Assembly: GCF_900104525.1 (NCBI RefSeq)
Contig: NZ_LT629711.1
Span: forward strand, 930,001-994,000
Direction: 5' to 3'
Source of the DNA: Pedococcus dokdonensis
Lineage (GTDB): Bacteria; Actinomycetota; Actinomycetes; Actinomycetales; Dermatophilaceae
Length of the DNA: 64,000 bases
Below the pieces are notes generated by a model, which was not told where the DNA came from, did no database searches, and worked only from the letters and a program-made list of their open reading frames with translations. Every line of letters begins with the position of its first letter. Position 1 is the stretch's first letter. A program made the position numbers and the translations under genes. This document shows, one piece after another, positions 53,314 to 64,000 of this stretch.

Positions 53314-54456
53314 CTAGAGGGCCGCCGCGATCCGGCCGATCGCCTCGCGGACGATGTCGGGTGAGGTCCCGAAGTTCAGCCGGGCGTGCCCCTTGCCGCC
53401 GCTGCCGAAGCCCGGACCAGGGTGCAGCGCCACTCGAGCGCGCTCGCGCAGGACGGCCGCCGGGTCGTCACCGAGGTCGAGGGCGCTGAAGTCGAGCCAC
53501 GCGAGGAACGTCCCCTCCGGCACGCGGTAGCCGACGTCGGGCAGCTGCTCCGCCAGGAGCGACTCGAGGAGGCGCCGGTTGGCGTCCAGCCCGGTCAGGA
53601 GCGCGTCGAGCCAGACACCGCCCTCGAGGTAGGCCGCCCGGTGGGCGATCACCCCCAGGTGGCTCGCCCCGTGCGACACCTCCTCGGGGATCCGCGCGAG
53701 GTCGGCGACAGTGTCGGGGCCCGGCACCGCCATCGCAGCCTTGAGCCCCGCGAGGTTGAAGGCCTTGGACGCCGACATGAGGGCGATGGCCCGCGAGCCG
53801 GAAGGCAGTGACGCCACGGAGGTGAACGACGACGGTGCGTGCACCACCGGCGCGTGGATCTCGTCGGCCACCACCCGCACGCCGTTCTCCTCGGCCAGCT
53901 CGAGGGCCGCGGTGAGCTCCTCGCGGGTGTGCACGGCGCCCGTCGGGTTCTGCGGGTTGCAGAGCAGGTATGCCGCGCGGCGGCCATCGCGGGTCGCCTC
54001 CCTGAACGCCTCCTCCAGGGAGGCGAGGTCGAGCCGCCCGTCCGCACCGAGCGGCGCCTCCACCACCCGGTGGTCGAGGTGGCCGACGAACTGGAAGAAC
54101 GGCGGGTAGACGGGGGAGTTGACCACGACCGCTGCGCCGGGGTCCGTGACGAGCTTGAGCACCTCGACGACACCGAGCATCACATCGGGCACGATCTCCA
54201 TCGTGGCGGGGTCGGGCTCCCAGCCCCAGCGCGTGGCGGCGAACGACGCCAGGGCCTCTGCGTAGTCGGCGGCCCAGGGGTAGCCGGTGTCCCCACTGGT
54301 CATCGCCTGCGCCACAGCACGCTGGATCGGCTCCGCCGGGACGACGTCCATCTCGGCCACCCAGAGAGGGAGGACGTCCGGGTCGTACAGCCGCCACTTG
54401 ACGCTGCGGCGCTCACGGAGCCGTTCCAGACCGGGACCGAGCAGCGGGTTGTCCAT
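53314..54456 (-). CDS. PLP-dependent aminotransferase / cystathionine beta-lyase (MalY/PatB type)
   Basis: 380 residues from ATG 54456; TAGAGT on the minus strand (54470-54465) ends eight bases before it. Class I/II fold: SVKWRLYDPDVLPLWVAEMD is typical of the MalY/PatB branch, CNPQNPTG binds the cofactor ring, and SASKAFNLAGLK holds the Schiff-base lysine. This branch has C-S lyase activity on cystathionine or cysteine conjugates, sometimes with a regulatory side role. A true aminotransferase cannot be excluded. Confidence 0.87.
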   Translation of the reverse strand: MDNPLLGPGLERLRERRSVKWRLYDPDVLPLWVAEMDVVPAEPIQRAVAQAMTSGDTGYPWAADYAEALASFAATRWGWEPDPATMEIVPDVMLGVVEVLKLVTDPGAAVVVNSPVYPPFFQFVGHLDHRVVEAPLGADGRLDLASLEEAFREATRDGRRAAYLLCNPQNPTGAVHTREELTAALELAEENGVRVVADEIHAPVVHAPSSFTSVASLPSGSRAIALMSASKAFNLAGLKAAMAVPGPDTVADLARIPEEVSHGASHLGVIAHRAAYLEGGVWLDALLTGLDANRRLLESLLAEQLPDVGYRVPEGTFLAWLDFSALDLGDDPAAVLRERARVALHPGPGFGSGGKGHARLNFGTSPDIVREAIGRIAAAL

Positions 54457-54485
54457 GCCTGCGAACTCTACGGCTGACCGGCCGT

Positions 54486-54491
54486 TAGGCT
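54486..54491 (+). promoter_or_regulatory. -10 hexamer TAGGCT of a leaderless promoter
   Basis: TAGGCT ends six bases before the GTG at 54498, the first gene of the pgsA-DUF881-sbp-DUF881 unit. The divergent lyase gene has its own TAGAGT box 16 bases away. Confidence 0.55.
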
Positions 54492-54497
54492 GCCAGC

Positions 54498-55112
54498 GTG
54501 CCAGCACCAGGAGACCGGGGGAGGGTCGGCGGCGAGCCTGCCGTGTCCGACCGTGTCCTGACGCTGCCCAACGTGCTGTCGGTGCTGCGGCTGGTCGGCG
54601 TCCCGATCTTCCTGTGGGCGATCCTGTCCGAGCACGACGTGCTCGCCCTGGTCACGCTGATGCTGTCCGGTGTCAGCGACTACCTCGACGGCAAGATCGC
54701 CCGCCGGTTCGGCATGGAGTCCAGGCTGGGCCAGCTGCTCGACCCGTTCGCGGACCGCCTCTACATCGCGACCACCCTGTTCGGGCTCGCGTGGCGCGAC
54801 ATCATCCCGTGGTGGCTCGTGGCGGCCCTCGTGGGACGTGAGGTGCTGCTCGCCGGCGTGCTGTGGTGGGTCAAGCGCTACGGCCAGACGGGGCTGCCCG
54901 TGCACTTCGTCGGCAAGGCCGCGACGTTCAACCTCCTCTACGCGTTCCCGCTGCTGCTGCTCGGCGAGGGCACCAGCACCTTCGCCGCCTGGGCGCTGCC
55001 GATCGGCTGGGCCTTCGCGTGGTGGGGGACCGTCCTCTACTGGGTCGCCGGGGTGATGTACATCGTGCAGGCCCGGCAGGTGGTGGCTGCGCACCCGGTG
55101 CCGGCGACATGA
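54498..55112 (+). CDS. CDP-alcohol phosphatidyltransferase (PgsA2-type)
   Basis: 204 residues from GTG 54498. Membrane protein with the motif SDYLDGKIARRFGMESRLGQ followed by LLDPFADR, complete for the D-x2-DG-x2-AR-x8-G-x3-D-x3-D pattern. Makes a phospholipid by transfer of a phosphatidyl group from CDP-diacylglycerol; the acceptor (glycerol phosphate, phosphatidylglycerol or other) is not told by sequence. Position matches Rv1822 (PgsA2). Stop overlaps the next ATG. Confidence 0.88.
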   Translation: MPAPGDRGRVGGEPAVSDRVLTLPNVLSVLRLVGVPIFLWAILSEHDVLALVTLMLSGVSDYLDGKIARRFGMESRLGQLLDPFADRLYIATTLFGLAWRDIIPWWLVAALVGREVLLAGVLWWVKRYGQTGLPVHFVGKAATFNLLYAFPLLLLGEGTSTFAAWALPIGWAFAWWGTVLYWVAGVMYIVQARQVVAAHPVPAT

Positions 55113-56116
55113 ACACCCCGCCCACGTCCCACCGCGACACCGCGCCTCCGACCACCACGCCGGGACGCCGCCCCGACGAGTCGATGACCCTGCTCATCTC
55201 GATGATGGAACGACCGCTCGACCCCGGGTATGCCGCCGCAGCAGCCCAGCGCGAAGCCGCCGGGCTCCCGGCCAGCACCGGCACGAGGACGCCGACGGTC
55301 CTGGTGGCCGCGGTGGTCACCGGCCTGCTCCTGACGCTCGGCGCCCTCGCCCTGCGCACCCCGTCGACGTCGGCGATCCGGGCGAAGGCCAACCTGGTCA
55401 GCCAGATCGAGGGCCGGCGGGCCGAGGTCGACCGCCAGGAGGCGCAGCTGCGCACGGTGCAGGCCGACGTCGACCGACTCCAGGCGCAGGCACTCGGCCA
55501 GGACGAGTCCTCGCTGCAGACCCGGCTCACCACGCTCACCCTGGCGTCCGGCGCGGAGCCGGTGACCGGCCCCGGCATCGTCGTGGAGCTCGACAACGCG
55601 CCGGGCAGCGACGACACGAGCGCCGACGGCAACCCGCGGACCGATGCCGACAAGGACGAGGGCAAGGTCTTCTCGAAGGACCTCCAGGTCGTCGTCAACG
55701 GACTCTGGGAGGCCGGCGCCGAGGCGATCGCGGTGAACGGGCAGCGACTCACCTCGCGGTCCGCGATCCGGTTCGCCGGGGAAGCCATCCTGGTCAACTA
55801 CCGCCCGCTCGCCCGCCCCTACCGGATCAGCGTCATCGGCGACCCCGACTCGCTGCAGGTGGAGTTCGCCGGCAACGACGGCGGGGCCTACGCGCGGGCA
55901 CTGCACGACAACTACGACATCCGGGTGTCGATCGACGCGGCGAAGAGCCTGACCTTGCCGGCGGCCACCTCGCTCACCGTCCGGGACGCCACCGTGCCCA
56001 GGCCCGCCTCGAGCCCGCCCACCGCCACGACCGGCAAGTCCTCGCCGTCAACCCCGTCAACCCCGTCAACCCCGTCAACCTCGTCCACCTCGTCCACGTC
56101 GGAGAGCTCACCGTGA
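55109..56116 (+). CDS. DUF881 family membrane protein (first copy)
   Basis: 335 residues from ATG 55109. A 55-residue Pro/Thr-rich cytosolic start, one membrane helix (PTVLVAAVVTGLLLTLGALAL), a short coiled coil (GRRAEVDRQEAQLRTVQADV) and the outside DUF881 domain with GPGIVVELDNAP, VVVNGLWEAGAEAIAVNGQR and RISVIGDPDSL. The last 35 residues are Ser/Thr/Pro repeats from 9-base units near 56047-56100. Related to YlxW/YlxX and Rv1823, linked to cell division. Overlaps sbp by four bases. Confidence 0.87.
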   Translation: MNTPPTSHRDTAPPTTTPGRRPDESMTLLISMMERPLDPGYAAAAAQREAAGLPASTGTRTPTVLVAAVVTGLLLTLGALALRTPSTSAIRAKANLVSQIEGRRAEVDRQEAQLRTVQADVDRLQAQALGQDESSLQTRLTTLTLASGAEPVTGPGIVVELDNAPGSDDTSADGNPRTDADKDEGKVFSKDLQVVVNGLWEAGAEAIAVNGQRLTSRSAIRFAGEAILVNYRPLARPYRISVIGDPDSLQVEFAGNDGGAYARALHDNYDIRVSIDAAKSLTLPAATSLTVRDATVPRPASSPPTATTGKSSPSTPSTPSTPSTSSTSSTSESSP

Positions 56117-56445
56117 TACCCCTCCTCGGCCTCATCGGCGGCGTGCTGGTCGGACTCCTCTGGGGTCCTGACGTGCCCGTCGCCCTGCAGCCCTACCTGC
56201 CCATCGCCGTCATCGCGGCGCTCGACGCCGTCTTCGGTGCGGTGCGGGCCGTGCTCGACGGGATCTTCAACGACAAGGTCTTCGTCGTGTCGTTCCTCGC
56301 GAACGTCGTGGTCGCCGCCTTCATCGTGTTCCTCGGCGACCAGCTGGGGGTCGGGTCGCAGCTGAGCACCGGCGTCGTGGTCGTCCTCGGGGTGCGGATC
56401 TTCTCCAACGTGGCCTCGATCCGCAGGCACCTGTTCAAGGCATGA
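56113..56445 (+). CDS. sbp: Small basic protein (DUF1290)
   Basis: 110 residues from GTG 56113. Three membrane helices (LLGLIGGVLVGLLWG, YLPIAVIAALDAVFGAV, VVSFLANVVVAAFIVFLGD) and FDGIF-like LDGIFNDKVF match Sbp, which in Bacillus and mycobacteria (Rv1824) lies between two DUF881 genes and near division genes. Overlaps both neighbours, so the three are coupled. Confidence 0.9.
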   Translation: MIPLLGLIGGVLVGLLWGPDVPVALQPYLPIAVIAALDAVFGAVRAVLDGIFNDKVFVVSFLANVVVAAFIVFLGDQLGVGSQLSTGVVVVLGVRIFSNVASIRRHLFKA

Positions 56446-57206
56446 CGAGCACCGGACCAGAGCACGCCGGTCCCGAGGACACCTCGGGCTCGTGGAGCCG
56501 GCTACTGCGCATGGCCCGGCCGCGCGCGACCAGGGCCAACGCGTTCGCCGCGCTGCTGGCCATCGTGCTGGGCTTCGCGATCGCGACCCAGGTCCAGCAG
56601 ACCAACCAGAGCGGCCTCGAGCAGCTCCGCGAGGACGAGCTGGTCCGGATCCTCGACGACGTCAGCCAGGAGCAGGACCGGTTGTCCAACGACCGGCGCG
56701 AGCTGGAGTCCAGTCGCGACCGGCTGGTGTCCGGTGTCGACTCCAGCGCCGAGGCGCTCAAGTCGGCCCAGGAGCGCCTCGACACCCTGGGCATCCTCAC
56801 CGGCACCGTGCCGGCGACCGGTCCGGGCATCGTGATCAACATCAACGACCCCGACCACAAGGTCACCGCGGCCCGGCTGCTGGACGCCCTCCAGGAGCTG
56901 CGCGACGCCGGGGCGGAGGCCGTCCAGATCGGTGACGTCCGCGTCGTCTCCGACACGTGGTTCGCCGACGTGGACGGTGCGATCGAGATCGGTGGCGAGC
57001 GCGTGGAGCCGCCCTACGTCATCACGGCGATCGGCGACAGCGCGACGATGGCCTCGGCGATGGAGATCCCCGGAGGGGTCAGCGAGTCGGTCCGCGGTGA
57101 CGGTGCGATACCGTCCGTCCGCCAGTCCGACAACCTTGCCGTCACCGCGTTGCACAGTCTGAGCGAGCCTCGTTACGCTCGGCCCGTCCCGGCACCGTCG
57201 CCCTGA
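56442..57206 (+). CDS. DUF881 family membrane protein (second copy)
   Basis: 254 residues from ATG 56442. One membrane helix (NAFAALLAIVLGFAIATQV), coiled coil (DVSQEQDRLSNDRRELESSR) and DUF881 domain with GPGIVININDPDHKV, LQELRDAGAEAVQIGDVRVV and YVITAIGDS. It matches Rv1825 in order. Ends 78 bases before gcvH, and the gap holds no strong terminator. Confidence 0.88.
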   Translation: MTSTGPEHAGPEDTSGSWSRLLRMARPRATRANAFAALLAIVLGFAIATQVQQTNQSGLEQLREDELVRILDDVSQEQDRLSNDRRELESSRDRLVSGVDSSAEALKSAQERLDTLGILTGTVPATGPGIVININDPDHKVTAARLLDALQELRDAGAEAVQIGDVRVVSDTWFADVDGAIEIGGERVEPPYVITAIGDSATMASAMEIPGGVSESVRGDGAIPSVRQSDNLAVTALHSLSEPRYARPVPAPSP

Positions 57207-57284
57207 CGCCGGCACCACCCAGTCCCACGCAGTCCCCGGCAGTCCACCCTTTCGGTCAGCAAGTACGAGCCACCCAGGAGCATC

Positions 57285-57674
57285 ATGAGCGAGCTGGAGT
57301 ACCCCCAGGACCTGCGTTACACGGCCGAGCACGAGTGGGTGCGCTCGGGCGACGACGGCACGGTGCGGATCGGGATCACCTCGTTCGCGCAGGACTCGCT
57401 GGGCGACGTGGTCTACGTCAGCCTGCCGACCGTCGGCGACACCGTCTCCGCGGGCGACGCCTGCGGTGAGGTCGAGTCGACGAAGTCGGTCAGCGACCTC
57501 TACGCCCCCCTCGCGGGCGAGGTCACGGCCGTCAACGAAGCCCTCGACGCGACCCCCGAGCTGGTCAACACCGACCCCTACGGCGAGGGCTGGATGTACG
57601 AGCTGCGTCCCGCCGACGCGGCTGCCGTGGAGGCGCTGCTCGATCCGGCGGCATACCAGGCCCAGCTCGGCTGA
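57285..57674 (+). CDS. gcvH: Glycine cleavage system H protein
   Basis: 129 residues from ATG 57285 with AGGAG upstream. Lipoylated shuttle between the P, T and L proteins. The lipoyl lysine is Lys67 in VESTKSVSDLYAP; HEWVRSGDDGTVRIGIT opens the hammerhead domain. gcvP lies 2.9 kb downstream with its own riboswitch; gcvT is not in the window. Confidence 0.97.
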   Translation: MSELEYPQDLRYTAEHEWVRSGDDGTVRIGITSFAQDSLGDVVYVSLPTVGDTVSAGDACGEVESTKSVSDLYAPLAGEVTAVNEALDATPELVNTDPYGEGWMYELRPADAAAVEALLDPAAYQAQLG

Positions 57675-57677
57675 CCC

Positions 57678-57706
57678 CCGCAGCGCGTTCGCAGATTTCG
57701 CTGCGG
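57678..57706 (+). terminator. Hairpin after gcvH
   Basis: CCGCAGCG (57678-57685) and CGCTGCGG (57699-57706) are perfect complements with a 13-base loop, directly after the gcvH stop. Confidence 0.55.
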
Positions 57707-57718
57707 ACGGCACCGGCG

Positions 57719-57748
57719 CCCCCCTAGGTTTGTGCTTTGCTAGAGGGG
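57719..57748. promoter_or_regulatory. Inverted repeat in the leader region of the FHA gene
   Basis: CCCCCCTAG and CTAGAGGGG flank about a dozen T-rich bases (GTTTGTGCTTTG). It could be an operator or leader hairpin; the promoter must lie here or just upstream, since gcvH seems to be terminated. Confidence 0.4.
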
Positions 57749-57781
57749 CGGACAGAACGAACCACGAGGGAGTGCGGACCC

Positions 57782-58237
57782 ATGAACGGCAGCGAGAACG
57801 ACGAGCAGACGTCTCGGCCCCACGAGCCGACGACGATGCGGCTGCCCGGGATCAACGACCTCGAGCAGGTGGACACCAGCGCCGAGACCGAGGTCGCGCT
57901 CAGCAAGGCCGACCAGGCGACCGTCGACGCATTGCGCCCGGGCACGGCCCTGCTGGTCGTCCTGCGCGGGCCCAACACCGGCGCGCGGTTCCTGCTCGAT
58001 GACGACGAGGTCAACTCCGGCCGGCACCCCGACAGCGACATCTTCCTCGACGACGTGACGGTGTCGCGCAAGCACGCGACCTTCCGGCGTGAGCAGGACA
58101 CGTTCGTGGTGCGCGACGTGGGCTCGCTCAACGGCACCTACGTCAACCGCGAGCGGATCGACGAGGTCACCCTCCAGACCGGTGACGAGGTCCAGATCGG
58201 CAAGTTCCGCCTGGTGTTCTACGCCGGCAGGGCCTGA
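57782..58237 (+). CDS. garA: FHA domain protein, GarA/OdhI type
   Basis: 151 residues from ATG 57782. FHA domain at about 58-148 with the phosphothreonine-binding residues in SGRHPDSDI (Arg81), SRKHATF (Ser95, His98) and SLNGTYVN (Asn117). GarA/OdhI switches 2-oxoglutarate dehydrogenase and glutamate enzymes according to phosphorylation of an N-terminal ETT motif. Here the corresponding place reads AETEVAL (Thr36, Glu37), so one of the two threonines is a glutamate. Gene order gcvH, garA, merR, bfn, merR matches Rv1826-Rv1830. Confidence 0.9.
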   Translation: MNGSENDEQTSRPHEPTTMRLPGINDLEQVDTSAETEVALSKADQATVDALRPGTALLVVLRGPNTGARFLLDDDEVNSGRHPDSDIFLDDVTVSRKHATFRREQDTFVVRDVGSLNGTYVNRERIDEVTLQTGDEVQIGKFRLVFYAGRA

Positions 58238-58274
58238 GCCACTTCAGGGTCCCGACCGCAGTGACCGACGACCA

Positions 58275-59003
58275 GTGAGCACCGGCACGACACCACAGTC
58301 GATGACGATCGGTGCGGTGCTCGCCGCGCTGCAGCCGGACTTCCCGGACGTCACGATCTCCAAGATCCGGTTCCTCGAGTCCGAGGGCCTGGTGACCCCG
58401 TCCCGCACCCGGTCCGGCTACCGCACCTACTCGGCCGCCGACCTCGACCGGCTCCGCTACGTCCTCACGGCCCAGCGCGACCACTTCTGGCCGCTCAAGG
58501 TGATCGCCGACGCCCTGGACGCGATGGACCGTGGGCTCACCCCGCAGCGCCTCGAGGCCGGTATGCCGCGCCCCTCGGTCCCAGCCCCGGTGGCCGACCC
58601 CGAGGCGCCCAGCGCGGCTGAGCTCACCACGCGCAGCACCCTGCGGCTCACCCGTGCGGAGCTGACCGAGTCCGCGGGCCTCGACCCCGAGACCGTCGAC
58701 GCGCTGGAGACCTTCGGACTCCTGCACGCCGACGAGTCCGGGCACTTCGGCGACGCGGCCCTCACGGTCGCGCACACGGCTGCCCAGCTCGCGGCCTACG
58801 GGTTGGAGCCGCGGCACCTGCGGCCCTTCCGCACCGCGGCCGACCGCGAGATCGGGCTGGTCCAGCAGGTCGTCACGCCGCACCGGTCGGGCTCCGGACG
58901 CAGCGGCCGCTCCGGCGCCGCGGGCGATCCCACGGGTGACGTGCTGCGCCTCTGCATCGCCCTGCACACCGCCCTCGTGAGGGACGGGCTCCAGCGCGGC
59001 TGA
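58275..59003 (+). CDS. MerR family transcriptional regulator (Rv1828/FtsR type)
   Basis: 242 residues from GTG 58275. DNA-binding domain ISKIRFLESEGLVTPSRTRS and YRTYSAADLDRLRYVLTAQR is the winged-helix MerR pattern without cysteines for metal. The C-terminal half, longer than usual, is helical with an effector or dimer function unknown; it contains LTRAELTESAGLD. Relatives (FtsR) control ftsZ and respond to garA-linked state in corynebacteria, by position. Start 37 bases after garA. Confidence 0.87.
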   Translation: MSTGTTPQSMTIGAVLAALQPDFPDVTISKIRFLESEGLVTPSRTRSGYRTYSAADLDRLRYVLTAQRDHFWPLKVIADALDAMDRGLTPQRLEAGMPRPSVPAPVADPEAPSAAELTTRSTLRLTRAELTESAGLDPETVDALETFGLLHADESGHFGDAALTVAHTAAQLAAYGLEPRHLRPFRTAADREIGLVQQVVTPHRSGSGRSGRSGAAGDPTGDVLRLCIALHTALVRDGLQRG

Positions 59004-59010
59004 ACCGGGT

Positions 59011-59016
59011 TAAGGT
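59011..59016 (+). promoter_or_regulatory. -10 hexamer TAAGGT of a leaderless promoter
   Basis: TAAGGT ends six bases before the GTG at 59023, within the 19-base gap after the MerR gene. Confidence 0.55.
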
Positions 59017-59022
59017 GGGACG

Positions 59023-59520
59023 GTGAAGGTCCTCGAGGTGCTCGGTGTCCGGGTCGAGATGCCCACCAACCACCCCATCGTCCTGCTCCGTGAGCGTGAC
59101 GGCGACCGCTACCTGCCGATCTGGATCGGCGCGGCCGAGGCGACGGCCATCGCCTACGCCCAGCAGGGCATCGAGCCGCCCCGCCCGCTCACGCACGACC
59201 TGATGAAGAACGTCATCGAGGGGCTCGGCCACCGGCTGACCGAAGTGCGCATCGTCGAGCTGCGCGACGGCGTCTTCCACGCCGCGCTGATCCTCGACGG
59301 CACCACCGAGATCTCGTCGCGCTCGTCGGACGCCATCGCCCTGGCGCTGCGCACCGGGACCACCATCGTCGCGGGGGAGTCACTGCTCGAGGAGGCCGGC
59401 GTCGCCATGTCGGGTGAGGAGGACAAGGACGACGAGGTCGAGAAGTTCCGGGAGTTCCTGGACCACGTCTCGGCCGAGGACTTCGAGACCGAACCGGGCG
59501 ACAAGGGACCAGCGGACTGA
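59023..59520 (+). CDS. Bifunctional nuclease family protein (DUF151)
   Basis: 165 residues from GTG 59023. The DUF151/BFN core is complete: VEMPTNHPIVLLRERDGDRY, IWIGAAEATAIAYAQQG and SRSSDAIALALRTGTTI. Plant and archaeal relatives have RNase and DNase activity; the bacterial role is not settled. Acidic C-terminal tail. Same place as Rv1829, between two MerR genes. Confidence 0.88.
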   Translation: MKVLEVLGVRVEMPTNHPIVLLRERDGDRYLPIWIGAAEATAIAYAQQGIEPPRPLTHDLMKNVIEGLGHRLTEVRIVELRDGVFHAALILDGTTEISSRSSDAIALALRTGTTIVAGESLLEEAGVAMSGEEDKDDEVEKFREFLDHVSAEDFETEPGDKGPAD

Positions 59521-59749
59521 CCGTTCGGCGCACCAGTCTCAACCTCAACTGAACATCGAGACTTGGTCGCCTGACCGCGACACGCCGAAGCGCAAAGGTC
59601 GAGTGGTAGTTGACCTGCGGTTCTACGCCGCCGTACCGTCGGCCAAGACCAGTAATGCGACCGGTGTAGTTACACCGTGTCCGTGTTGCGACGACAAGTG
59701 GCCACGACAAGTTGCCACGACAACCAGAGTCATCCAGGAGGTGAGCGCT
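59521..59749 (+). promoter_or_regulatory. Regulatory region before the second MerR gene
   Basis: This 229-base gap is less GC-rich than its neighbours. It holds TTGACC (59610-59615) and TACCGT (59634-59639) 18 bases apart as a possible promoter, an inverted repeat CGGTGTA-GT-TACACCG (59662-59677), three 13-base direct repeats of ACGACAAGTTGCC type (59691-59727), and CTCAACCTCAACTG near 59537. The ribosome site AGGAGG (59736-59741) is eight bases before GTG 59750. Confidence 0.6.
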
Positions 59750-60331
<582 letters not shown>

Positions 60332-60350
60332 CCGCACTACGCATCCCACT

Positions 60351-60382
60351 CGGCCCGTCGTCCTCTCGAGGACGGCGGGCCG
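60351..60382 (+). terminator. Terminator between the MerR gene and the glycine riboswitch
   Basis: CGGCCCGTCGTCC (60351-60363) pairs with GGACGGCGGGCCG (60370-60382) with one G-U, then TGTTGT. Confidence 0.7.
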
Positions 60383-60387
60383 TGTTG

Positions 60388-60393
60388 TAGATT
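60388..60393 (+). promoter_or_regulatory. -10 hexamer (TAGATT) for gcvP
   Basis: TAGATT lies about 16 bases before the riboswitch core; transcription would start close to 60400. Confidence 0.45.
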
Positions 60394-60407
60394 GACCCTG
60401 CTGAACA

Positions 60408-60530
60408 TCCCGCGCGGGAGAGTCCCCGCGTGCACCCGACACGGGTCGCACGGCGGGGCGCCGAAGGGGCAAACTCCCCGGAACCTCTCAGGCGCCAGGA
60501 CTGCGTGGGACAGGCACCTCTGGAGCGGCC
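60408..60530 (+). ncRNA. Glycine riboswitch (single aptamer)
   Basis: Conserved aptamer pieces occur in order: GCGGGAGAGTCC (60414-60425), GCGCCGAAGGGGCAAAC (60459-60475), CCGGAACCTCTCAGGCGCC (60478-60496), AGGACTGCGTGGGACAGG and CACCTCTGGAG (60515-60525). They match the glycine-binding consensus. Only one aptamer is seen before the gcvP start 60 bases on, where many bacteria have two. It probably turns gcvP on when glycine is abundant. Confidence 0.9.
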
Positions 60531-60585
60531 GGCGCGGCGTGACAGATGGGGAGGCGATCCGAGCAATCCGACGTTCAGGAGCCTC

Positions 60586-63468
<2,883 letters not shown>

Positions 63469-63490
63469 GGCCGGCGCCCCCAGGGCGGGC

Positions 63491-64000
63491 TCAGGCGGCC
63501 GGCACCGACTCGTCGGTGCCCGCCGCCGACCCGCTGGTGAGCTGCACGGACGAACCGCGCTCGGTCTTGCGCACCACCACCTGGTTCGGGATCCGCGTGC
63601 GGAGCTCGGCCACGTGGCTGACCACGCCGACTGCGCGGCCACCCTCGCGCAGACCGTCGAGCACGGTCATCACCTGCTCGAGGCTCTCGTCGTCGAGGGT
63701 GCCGAAACCCTCGTCGACGAAGAGCGTCTGCAGGTCGAAGCCACCGGACTCCTCACGCACCGCATCGGCCAACCCCAGAGCCAGGGCCAGCGAGGCCATG
63801 AACGACTCACCGCCCGACAGGGACGTCGTCGCACGGGCTTGGCCGGTCCACAGGTCGAGCACCTCGAGCCCCAGGCCGCTGCGGGCGCCTCGGGCGGCGA
63901 GGTCGTCGGTGTGCCGGAGCTGGTAACGCCCTTCGCCCATGCCGGACAAGCGCTCGTTGGCGAGGGCGGCGACCTTCTCGAGGCGGGCCGCGAGGACAAA
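63491..64000 (-). CDS. sbcC: SMC-like nuclease ATPase SbcC, C-terminal part
   Basis: The gene runs out of the window; 169 C-terminal residues are visible. ABC ATPase signature LSGGESFMASLALALGL, Walker B LFVDEGFGTLDDESL and the switch histidine in VGVVSHVAELR are all present, as in SbcC/Rad50. With SbcD it opens hairpin and palindromic DNA. The Walker A and coiled coils lie outside. Convergent with gcvP at a 22-base gap. Confidence 0.92.
   Translation of the reverse strand, partial: FVLAARLEKVAALANERLSGMGEGRYQLRHTDDLAARGARSGLGLEVLDLWTGQARATTSLSGGESFMASLALALGLADAVREESGGFDLQTLFVDEGFGTLDDESLEQVMTVLDGLREGGRAVGVVSHVAELRTRIPNQVVVRKTERGSSVQLTSGSAAGTDESVPAA

Overview
The window is high-GC chromosomal DNA from an actinobacterium. 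Gene content and order suggest Micrococcales, perhaps near Intrasporangiaceae; this is inference from recall, not a database result. Lines of evidence are: phosphatidyl-myo-inositol mannoside genes (PIP synthase, PatA-like, PimA-like), a GarA/OdhI-type FHA protein, GTG starts, many ATGA/GTGA/TGATG gene overlaps, a LexA-like box before ruvC, and many TANNNT -10 hexamers placed 6-9 nt before a start codon (leaderless style). No prophage, transposase, integrative element, CRISPR array or rRNA is visible. One tRNA (Pro, GGG) is present.

Layout. 1-610: end of a cyclopropane-fatty-acyl synthase and a broken VOC gene. 713-6968: lipid block with an acyl-CoA oxidase-like enzyme, a divergent TetR regulator with a clear operator, thiolase, large FabG4-type reductase and MaoC dehydratase, recalling Rv0241c-Rv0244c of M. 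tuberculosis. 6987-8934: GNAT, NAD-binding and GPP34 proteins. 9055-33572: a block that follows M. tuberculosis Rv2614c-Rv2583c (thrS, HIT, PIP synthase, patA, pimA, pdxS, pdxT, yebC, ruvCAB, yajC, secDF, apt, rel), interrupted by an HTTM/DCC cluster and by a kynU, LuxR, methyltransferase and GNAT group that separates pdxS from pdxT. 33600-41565: DUF349, cyclophilin, penicillin acylase, metallo-hydrolase, hisS, malQ. 41673-51150: xerD, parA-like, scpA, scpB, rluB-type, tyrA, cmk, plsC, der (as Rv1701-Rv1713). 51238-54456: tRNA-Pro and small metabolic genes. 54498-63468: pgsA-type, DUF881, sbp, DUF881, gcvH, garA, MerR, bfn, MerR, glycine riboswitch, gcvP (as Rv1822-Rv1832). 63491-64000: start-less end of sbcC.

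The genes are mostly housekeeping: translation, membrane lipid and mannoside synthesis, PLP synthesis, Holliday junction repair, Sec translocation, stringent response, chromosome segregation and glycine cleavage. The unusual material lies between and across genes. (1) An 8-mer, CGGCATAC/GTATGCCG, occurs about 43 times on both strands in coding and non-coding DNA, sometimes as inverted pairs next to gene ends; it behaves like an uptake-type or other genome-signature motif. (2) A five-copy 83-bp array of palindromic units at 17191-17597 shows a compensatory base-pair change and has a diverged relative at 638-708. (3) A 94-bp nested triple palindrome sits between malQ and a convergent gene at 41572-41665. 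Counts were made by eye and should be recomputed.
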